From Chrysomallon squamiferum (lineage: Eukaryota; Mollusca; Gastropoda; Neomphalida; Peltospiridae): a DNA stretch of 13,500 nucleotides. The translations under genes and the position numbers were made by a program. Below, in pieces: positions 7,875 through 13,500 of this stretch. The DNA is taken from positions 10,167,586 through 10,181,085 of the forward strand of contig CM022676.1 in NCBI GenBank assembly GCA_012295275.1, given 5' to 3'. The notes beneath the pieces are model-generated. The model did no database searches, was not told where the DNA came from, and worked only from the letters and a program-made list of their open reading frames with translations. How positions within the stretch are numbered: position 1 is the first letter of the stretch; every line of letters starts with the position of its first letter.

Positions 7875-8135
7875 CTGACGTCCAAGCATTGTGATGTTCG
7901 ACACTGAAACGGAGAAGTTTGCCGCCTCCGTAGGTGTTGTTACGTTGAACTCCAGACTGTAGTCTGATCCTGCGTGACTGATTGACAGGTCGGTGAAGTT
8001 GGCCCACCCATCAACAAACGACACTGTCGTGTTGCCAACGAGGCTGGCATTGGCGTCGCTTGCTGCTCCTTTGTACAACGTTGCAGTCACCTGCCACGGT
8101 TGAAGCGATGTTCCGAGTTTTGTTATCACGTCTCC
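7875..8135 (-). CDS. PKHD1L1: PKHD1L1-like exon, beta-sandwich-like membrane-proximal module (copy 1)
   Basis: This is an internal coding exon of exactly 87 codons, phase 0 on both sides. The acceptor is TTTCAG (CT at 8136-8137 on plus) and the donor is CGTCAG|GTAACT (AC at 7873-7874). It encodes GDVITKLGTSLQPWQVTATL, then GNTTVSFVDGWANFTDLSIS, GSDYSLEFNVTTP and FSVSVSNITMLGRQ. The W..NFTDL and NTT/F motifs correspond to the stretch just before the membrane anchor in vertebrate fibrocystin-L, as I recall it. Several N-x-S/T sequons (NAS, NTT, NFT, NVT, NFS, NIT) support an extracellular location. The same pattern of residues recurs in the exon at 5701-6088, suggesting a duplicated module. The intron downstream opens onto (AAC)n/(AAT)n repeats. 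Confidence 0.88.
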
Positions 8136-8189
8136 CTGAAAAATAATAATTTAAAAAATACAAAAAAAAAGATTAAAAAAAAATATATA

Positions 8190-8470
8190 TATTTTTAATT
8201 ATTATTAATATAAGAAATAAATTTTTCTCTTGAAATGTTTAAAAAAAAAAAAAAAAAAAATAAAGGTTTTATTTAATTATCATTGATTTAATATATACAT
8301 TTTTCTCTTGAAATGTTTAAAAGAAAAGAAGGTATTTTTAATTATCATTGATTTAATATATAAATTTTTCTCTTGTAATGTTTAAAACAAAAAAGGAAAA
8401 AAGAAAGGAAAGAAGATATTTTTAATTATCATTAATATAATAACATAAATTTTTCTTGTTTGTTTTTTAT
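8190..8470. repeat. Degenerate tandem repeat of about 65-80 bp, roughly 3.5 copies
   Basis: The unit includes TTTTTCTCTTGAAATGTTTA, an A-rich tract and TTTTTAATTATCATTGATTT. The first word recurs near 8223, 8300 and 8365, with a partial at about 8449. The A-rich spacers differ in length. It lies within the intron between exons 9029-9861 and 7875-8135. Confidence 0.8.
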
Positions 8471-8640
8471 TTTTTTTAAGATCTTAACTTGAATTAAGAA
8501 TAAAATAAAAGAACTCTTCACTGAAATAGTATTAATTGTTTTTTTCATGCATTTATTTAAAACAAAAAGCCAAGTTCTAAAAACATATAAAATTCACGAG
8601 AAAAGTTAATTAATTCAGTATTATTTTATTAAAAAAGTAT

Positions 8641-8793
8641 GTCTATATATCTTTATGTGTCTACTGATCTACACACATCTTTCTATCTATCTTTCTTTTT
8701 GTCTATCTAATATACCTATCTATTTTATTAGATATCTATCTATCTTTCTTTCTGTCTATCTATCTATCTATCTTTCTCTCTGTCTATCTATAT
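8641..8793. repeat. (TATC)n/(TTTC)n tetranucleotide microsatellite
   Basis: Imperfect TCTATCTATC and TCTTTCTTTC repeats, interrupted by TCTGTCTATC, in the same intron. The remainder of that intron (8800-9028) shows nothing recognisable apart from A-runs and a small hairpin, CTGTCATTTGGACAG, at about 8971-8985. Confidence 0.9.
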
Positions 8794-9028
8794 ATTCAAA
8801 CCTCAAAACAATGAGTCACTGAAGCAATTAATCAAATATCAAAAAAATAACTAAAAGTAAATAAAAAAGCATAAAATAATTCTTTATTAAAACCTGATCA
8901 GATGTTTAATTACTGAATTTTTAAAATCAGAGGCCATCTAACATTAAAAAAAAACAAAAACAAAAAAAACCTGTCATTTGGACAGGAAAACATTTCGACC
9001 AAAGAAATCTTCAAAACGTGTAACTTAC

Positions 9029-9861
9029 GTAAACATCGACCACTCTCAGTCGCACAGGGACAGTAAACAGCTGTCCCTCTTTCCCAGGGACAGGCGTCTC
9101 ATGAACAGTCATCTGTCCAGCTCTGGTCAGCGACTGAGGCTCTCCATCCACACTGACCTGCCCCCACTCAGAGCTCGTCACCAAGGGAACCACCTCGACG
9201 ATGGAAACACCCAGAACCGTCGCGTTGACGATGCTGTCATAGCTTCCCGTCTGTGCCTGGACCGTGATCTGCGTCTGCAACTGCAGCAGCTCCGTGTACG
9301 TCAGTGACGACGCCCCAGTCTCCCCCGGCTCGTCACCGATCTCCACGGTAACCGTCGTCGTGTCGACAGTGCGCTTCTTCCTGCGACCCACGGGCGTCTG
9401 CTCGTTGACGACGTTCACGATGCGAACCTTTCGCGAGTCGACGTTCAGCATCTGCGCGAGGTTCTCGATCAGATTCTTGCCGAAGAATTCGTCCACCGTC
9501 ATCGAAGGCAATGCGAACGAGACAACTATTTGCTCACTCATCACTATGTCGACGACCTTCTGACCTTTCAGGACGACGTACACTTCCCTCGCATCCCTGT
9601 CAATGAAGTTCTGCCCTGCATCGTCCACAGCGACGTCCGGCATGTATTTCGACTGAGGCCGGTCGGTCTTCAGGAAGAATCTTCCGTCTCTGATCTCAGC
9701 GTTTTTGGCCAAAACGGCCGTACCGTCGAGGTACACATCCAGGCGATTTGGTACTTCGTACCAGACGGATACAAGGATGGCGTCGGTGTCGTTGGCGTGG
9801 AGCATGTACAGGCGCAGTTTCTGGGGTGAGGTGCTGGTGAAGTAGATTTTGTACGTTTTGC
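9029..9861 (-). CDS. PKHD1L1: PKHD1L1-like long ectodomain exon with basic cleavage site
   Basis: This is the largest exon here: two bases of a split Gly codon plus 277 codons. The acceptor is CAACAG (CT at 9862-9863 on plus) and the donor is TTTAC|GTAAGT (AC at 9027-9028), phase 0. It begins KTYKIYFTSTSPQKLRLYML, then PNRLDVYLDG, KYMPDVAVDDAGQNFIDRD, VYVVLKG and FFGKNLIENLAQMLNVDSRK. A strongly basic GRRKKR stretch follows (codons at 9371-9385), then VEIGDEPGETGASSL. Order and motifs fit the membrane-proximal ectodomain of fibrocystin-L, including a basic site followed by VEIGD.P. The RRKKR could be a proprotein-convertase site, as fibrocystin-family proteins are known to be proteolytically processed. 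It is GC- and CpG-rich against AT-rich introns. Several antisense open frames across it are shadows. Confidence 0.93.
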
Positions 9862-9980
9862 CTGTTGTTGAAGAAAAAAAAAGAAACATTGTCAAGGATA
9901 CAACTTTTTTTAGTTTGATTGTGGAAAATTATTTGTTTGATTAAAGCTTGACCTGTTACATTCAATATATGTATGTAAGT

Positions 9981-10041
9981 ATATAAATAAATAAATAAAT
10001 AAATACATATGTGTGTATATATATATATATATATGTATATA
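9981..10041. repeat. (AAAT)n followed by (AT/GT)n microsatellite
   Basis: ATAAATAAATAAATAAAT passes into ACATATGTGTGTATATATAT in the intron between exons 10567-10812 and 9029-9861. Confidence 0.9.
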
Positions 10042-10119
10042 AGCAATATTTCATTCAAACAGATTTACACTGATGATGAAAACATGCACATACATATTGA
10101 GATGAACATACGATAAACA

Positions 10120-10122
<3 letters not shown>

Positions 10123-10198
<76 letters not shown>

Positions 10199-10326
10199 TA
10201 ATATGAATATTAATAATGATAATAATAATAATGATAATGATAATAATAATGATAATAATAATAATGATGATAATAATAATAATGATGATGATAATAATAA
10301 TGATAATAATGATGATAATAATAATA
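10123..10326. repeat. Long (AAT)n/(GATAAT)n microsatellite
   Basis: About 200 bp of AAT repeats interrupted by GAT units. The antisense Ile-rich open frame is an artefact of the repeat. Confidence 0.95.
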
Positions 10327-10361
10327 CTAAACAACAAAATACACTCTAATTATCTAATAAC

Positions 10362-10566
10362 AACAGTTAACAAAAATAACAACAACAATTAGTCAAACTT
10401 ACCAACAAGTACCAACAATAATAACAATAACCACAACAACCACAACCATCATCAGAACAGCAACATCAACAACAACAAACCTCAAACTCACCAGTAAGTA
10501 CCAACAATAATAACAACAACAACTACAACAACAACAACAACTACAACAACAACGACTGAAACTCAC
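10362..10566. repeat. (AAC)n-rich tract with donor-proximal 35-bp direct repeat
   Basis: This tract abuts the donor of exon 10567-10812. Within it, 10393-10427 and 10482-10516 are two copies of a 35-bp segment beginning TCAAAC(T/T)(T/C)ACC and ending AACAATAATAACAA. Each carries CTTACC or CTCACC, a donor-like word on the minus strand (GGTAAG/GGTGAG), and the real donor has GAAACTCACC in the same position. Confidence 0.75.
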
Positions 10567-10812
10567 CCGTGAGGACCAAAGCCTGGAAGGTTGAGAGTCT
10601 TTTCTGACAGGTGTAGCCACTGCACCAGCCATGGTCCTGGGGGCCGTTGATGAGGTCGAGGTAGCCGTCCCCGAGCACCGCCACCGGGGAGAGACGCCGT
10701 GTCTCTGTGTCTGGGTCCATGCTCTCGATGATGAGCACCTGGTAGTCGACGGTGTCGCACTGGTAGCCACGCCAGAAGTCGTTGTACACGCAGTTGTCGT
10801 TTCGGATGATAC
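10567..10812 (-). CDS. PKHD1L1: PKHD1L1-like coding exon with NGPQDHGWC block
   Basis: This is an internal coding exon. The acceptor is ATTCAG (CT at 10813-10814 on plus) and the donor is ACGG|GTGAGT (AC at 10565-10566). It holds two bases of a split Gly codon, 81 codons and one trailing base. It encodes IIRNDNCVYNDFWRGYQC, then IIESMDPDTETRRLSPVA, DGYLDLINGPQDHGWC and GYTCQKRLSTFQALVLTG. DPDTETRRLSPVA and NGPQDHGWC.GYTCQKR are near-invariant motifs in fibrocystin-L as I remember the family, so the identification is firm. Four cysteines probably form disulfides in the ectodomain. The intron just downstream begins with an (AAC)n-rich tract containing two further donor-like motifs in a 35-bp direct repeat at 10393-10427 and 10482-10516. 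Confidence 0.93.
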
Positions 10813-10814
10813 CT

Positions 10815-11345
10815 GAATAGAGATTTGTGTGTGTGAGTTAATAAGATTTCAAAAAAAAAAAATAATTTTGTTATTAAGTTTTAATAAAGAATTTTAAAAG
10901 TTTTTTTTTTTTTTTTTAATAAGTTTTAAAATAAATAAATTTTTTAAAACTTTTTTTTTTTTTTTTTAATTTATTAAAAACCTAAATAAAGAATTTTAAA
11001 ACTTATTATTATTATTTTTTAATTTAGTTATTTAATTTTTTTTTTTAAATTAATTATAAAACATTAATTGAAATTTACATGTGTTTGAAAGTAAATTAAT
11101 AAGAACTTTAAAACCTTTTTTTTTGTAAATTTAATTATTAAACCTAAATAAAGAATTTAAAACCTTTTTTCTTTTTAAATTTAATTATAATACATGAAAA
11201 GAGATTCATGTGTGTGAGAGTAAATTAATAAGAATATTTAAACCTTTTTTTAAAATTTAATTACTAAACCTAAATAAAGAATAATAAAACTTTCTTTTAA
11301 TGTTTAATTATAATACAAAGAGATTTTATGAGAGTAAATCACTGA
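10815..11345. repeat. Degenerate tandem repeat of about 125-130 bp in intron
   Basis: The recurring words AGAGATT...TGTGTGAGAGTAAATTAATAAGAA and ACCTAAATAAAGAA, followed by AAAAC and T-runs, occur near 10818, 11067, 11200 and 11318 (first word) and 10981, 11144 and 11269 (second). Copies differ by T-run length and point changes. The array reaches to within a few bases of the acceptor of exon 10567-10812. Confidence 0.75.
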
Positions 11346-11349
11346 ATAT

Positions 11350-11351
<2 letters not shown>

Positions 11352-11401
<50 letters not shown>
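11352..11401. repeat. (CA)n microsatellite
   Basis: About 25 uninterrupted CA units, followed by C-rich CCCCCAAAACACACCCCC and the donor of exon 11452-11684 some 50 bp away. On the transcript strand it is (TG)n just downstream of a 5' splice site. Confidence 0.97.
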
Positions 11402-11404
<3 letters not shown>

Positions 11405-11451
11405 CCAAAACACACCCCCATTCCCCCATCAACCTGTCATTTTTCTCCTAC

Positions 11452-11684
11452 CTTTATGTGGAGCCACAACATTAATGTCCAGTTTGCCCCCATCGGGCGT
11501 GGCCAGCAGACGTTTGGGAACCCGGTAGTCCCCCAGGCCACGCCTTGGATCTCCGTTCCACTGGTACTCTGACACTGGAATGACAGATCCAACTGATCCA
11601 AGGAACGTCCCATCCAGATCCTTAACCAGACATTTCTTAAACCCATCACAATCCATGTCCACACAGTCAGAAGGATTAACTTTG
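11452..11684 (-). CDS. PKHD1L1: PKHD1L1-like coding exon with DCVDMDCDG block
   Basis: This is an internal coding exon. The acceptor is TTTTTAG (CT at 11685-11686 on plus) and the donor is G|GTAGGA (AC at 11450-11451). One base completes a split codon (GC|C, Ala), 77 codons follow, and one base is left over. The protein reads KVNPSDCVDMDCDGFKK, then VKDLDGTFLGSVGSVIP, SEYQWNGDPRRGLGDYRVP and finally VVAPHKG. These cysteine-rich and DLDGTFLG/GDYR-P blocks are characteristic of fibrocystin-L proteins and were the first strong identifier of the gene. The region should lie in the extracellular domain. The spliced product continues APHKG-IIRNDN into the next exon, exactly as expected in the family. 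No residue looks broken. Confidence 0.92.
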
Positions 11685-11802
11685 CTAAAAATATAAAAAA
11701 ACATTTTTTTTACAATGTTATTAGTAAATTTGAAAAAGCCCCCAAGTAATTTTTCGATATATGTTAAAGATAAATATAAATAATATTTACATATTTAAAC
11801 CA

Positions 11803-12386
11803 TGTGTGTGTGTGTGTGTGTTGTGCATGCGGATGTGTGTGTATCTGTGTATGTTTGTGTGTATGTCTCTGTATGTGTATGTTTCTGTACCTATGTGTGT
11901 CTGTGTGTTCTATGTGTATGTGTGCGTGTTTGTGTGTGTGTGCATGTTTGTGTGAGTGTGTAAATATGTCTCTGTTTGTGTATGTTTCTGTGCTTGTGTG
12001 TATATGTGTGTGTGTTGTGTGTGTGTTTTGAGTGTGTGTGTGTGTGTTTGTATGTGTCTAAGTACGTGTATGTTTCTGTACCTATGTGTGTGTGTGTGTG
12101 TCATGTGTGTTGTGTGTGTGTGTGTGTTGTGTGTGTGTGTCTGTGTGTGTGTCTGTGTCTGTGTTTTCTGTGTCTGTGTGTGCGTCTGTTGTGTGTGTCT
12201 GTGTGTGTCTGTTGTGTGTCTGTGTGTGTGTTTGTGTGTGTGTGTCTGTGTGTTTGTGTGTATATGTGTCTAAGTATGTGTATGTTTCTGTACCTATGTG
12301 TGTATGTGTGTGTGTCGTGTGTGTTGTGTGTGTTGTGTGTGTGTCTGTGTGTGTTGTGTGTGTGTCTGTGTGTGTTGTGTGTATGT
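11803..12386. repeat. Long (GT)n-rich satellite with higher-order structure
   Basis: Almost 600 bp of GT repeats with interspersed TCTGTG, TATGTG and TTGTG variants. The word TATGTTTCTGTACCTATGTG recurs near 11877, 12069 and 12280, showing a higher-order unit of roughly 200 bp. Cys/Val-rich and Thr/His-rich open frames on both strands here are repeat artefacts. Confidence 0.95.
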
Positions 12387-12579
12387 ACATATTTACTTAC
12401 GCTACATTAGGAATGTGATAGAACAGTTTGTTGTTGTCTGTGTGTATGTGTGTGTGTACATATTTACTTACGCTACATTAGGAATATGATAGAACAGTTT
12501 GTTGTTGTCTGTGTGTGTGTGTGTGTGTACATATTTACTTACGCTACATTAGGAATGTGATAGAACAGTTTGTTGTTGT
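12385..12579 (-). repeat. Three 71-bp tandem copies of an exon 3' end plus splice donor
   Basis: The exon-derived 37 bp and its TTTACTTAC donor flank occur at 12401-12437, 12472-12508 and, as the real exon end, 12543-12579. The period is exactly 71 bp. The middle copy has one substitution (GAATATG for GAATGTG). (GT)n fills the spacers and merges with the long (GT)n array to the left. All three copies keep a perfect GTAAGT donor on the minus strand, so the two outer copies are decoy donors in the intron. Confidence 0.95.
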
Positions 12580-12708
12580 TGTTTACATCAACCAAGTTGA
12601 TTCTGCTCGTGAACACAGGGTGATTGCCATCATCGTTCGCAGGGTCTGTTGTAAGCGCGTAGTCGATGCTGTTGCTACAGATGGCATTGTAATGAGCAAA
12701 GGTGACGT
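12543..12708 (-). CDS. PKHD1L1: PKHD1L1-like coding exon (most 5' exon in window)
   Basis: This is an internal coding exon of a fibrocystin-L-like gene. On the minus strand it begins after a TTTCAG acceptor (CT at 12709-12710 on plus) and ends before GTAAGT (AC at 12541-12542). It starts with two bases of a split codon and ends two bases into the next, and the following exon fits this phase. It encodes 54 full codons. The C-terminal part (HPVF, INLVDVNNNNKLFYHIPNV) leads directly into the KVNPSDCVDMDCD block of the next exon. That layout matches what I recall of the PKHD1L1 family downstream of the beta-helix/G8 region. The segment should be extracellular, as no membrane segment occurs until 3832-3955. 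The exon end and donor are duplicated twice more at 12385-12508. The preceding exon lies outside the window. Confidence 0.85.
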
Positions 12709-13500
12709 CTGAAATAAATTTTAAAACAAATTTGTTTTGATTATTATGATCTATGTTGCACGATAATCATTATCATCATTATCATCATCATTATTATTAC
12801 CAAAAATCTTGTAATCCAAATTGAAGAAAGGAAAAATGATGTTACTATAGTGATAATGGTCAGTTTATTATCATTATCATTATCATTAATCAGTCATCAT
12901 TTCCTATCATAAAATGATCATATGATTTGAATAATATCCAGAACATTTTAATGATGTTCTTAAGAGTTTAATAAAATTCATAAGGTTGTGATAATGTTAC
13001 TGTTTTTATATAATGTTCATGAAATCTTAATAGTTTAATATGGTTTGTGATATTTTCATAAATTTCATAAGATCTTTCCAATATTCATAAGATTTTAACA
13101 ATAGTTCTAAGATGTTGATAAAATTCATAAGTTATTAGCAAAGGTTTTAATAACATTCCTACTTTTTCTAGAACATTCATAAAACTGATAATAGTTTAAT
13201 AAAATTAATATTTTAATAATATAAGATCTTAATAATATTCTGTCATTATAATTAATATTCATAAAATCTTAATAAAATTTATAAAATAGTTGTAACATTT
13301 TTGATAACATGCATATTTTAATAATATAAGATCTTAATAATATTTGATGATTATGATTAATATTCATAAAGAAAAACAAGAAATTAGAAATATTTAATAT
13401 TCACGTACCTGACATTGTTATATAATACTATTGATATATTATAATTAATATTTATAAGACATAATAATTAATACTCAAGACCTATTATTGTTTTATAATA
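12709..13500 (-). other. AT-rich intron upstream of exon 12543-12708, with degenerate ~20-bp repeats
   Basis: Early on it has (ATC)n/(ATT)n patches (12764-12800, 12867-12890). From about 12940 to 13375 the sequence is a loose tandem of roughly 20-bp units of the type ATTCATAAGATnTTAATAAT. A 32-bp segment starting ATATTTTAATAATATAAGAT is identical at 13208-13239 and 13313-13344, 105 bp apart. No exon was identified. Confidence 0.75.

Noticed and set aside
9264-9829. Plus-strand open frames antisense to the large exon (9264-9563 and 9530-9829, also 8978-9307)
   Set aside because: They are shadows of the GC-rich minus-strand exon. They show no family resemblance, while the minus frame has conserved fibrocystin-L motifs and matching splice sites.
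10065-10337. 90-residue minus-strand frame almost entirely Ile
   Set aside because: It is translation of an (AAT)n microsatellite inside an intron.
11804-12418. Cys/Val-rich plus-strand and Thr/His-rich minus-strand open frames
   Set aside because: They are translation of the (GT)n array, not cysteine-rich peptides or toxins.
13405-13450. CAG|GTACGT donor-like site on the minus strand at about 13409
   Set aside because: The sequence to its right is AT-only, without a plausible coding frame or acceptor, and the phase cannot be joined to exon 12543-12708 with any protein similarity.

Overview
The window is animal (metazoan) genomic DNA carrying the 3' end of one multi-exon gene on the minus strand. 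The exons are short, relatively GC- and CpG-rich islands. The introns and the downstream flank are extremely AT-rich and full of (AAT)n, (AAC)n, (CA/GT)n and (TATC)n microsatellites. The gene is a fibrocystin-L (PKHD1L1)-like membrane protein; I recognise it from conserved blocks such as DCVDMDCDG...KDLDG, DPDTETRRLSPVA, NGPQDHGWC.GYTCQKR and the N..NLAQ.L/VEIGD.P block around a dibasic RRKKR site. The taxon is not fixed by the sequence. A mollusc or other lophotrochozoan is my guess, at low confidence.

Ten coding exons can be placed on the minus strand (transcript order is from high to low coordinate): 12543-12708, 11452-11684, 10567-10812, 9029-9861, 7875-8135, 7099-7215, 5701-6088, 4793-4980, 3832-3955 and 3179-3402 (stop). 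Every junction agrees in phase, giving about 925 codons that run from the extracellular region after the beta-helix part of the protein, through a single transmembrane segment, to an approximately 85-residue cytoplasmic tail. The sequence left of 3179 is 3' UTR and intergenic, and holds no supported gene. Further 5' exons must lie beyond position 13500.

The most unusual feature is repeated duplication of exon ends together with their 5' splice sites. At the exon ending near 5701, the last ~70 coding bases plus the donor occur four times, separated by (CA)n tracts. The copy fused to the exon body has lost the GT donor and would read into a stop. At the exon ending at 12543, the last 37 coding bases plus donor occur three times with an exact 71-bp period in a (GT)n tract. 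Weaker versions are seen beside the donors at 10567 and 3832. This suggests that microsatellites lying just downstream of donors drive local duplication of exon ends, although assembly error has to be excluded.

Other points are an apparently duplicated C-terminal ectodomain module, a GSVII motif at an exon junction that resembles the SEA-domain autoproteolysis site, and a 340-bp terminal-inverted-repeat element with TA target duplication (a MITE) in the intron between 7215 and 7875.
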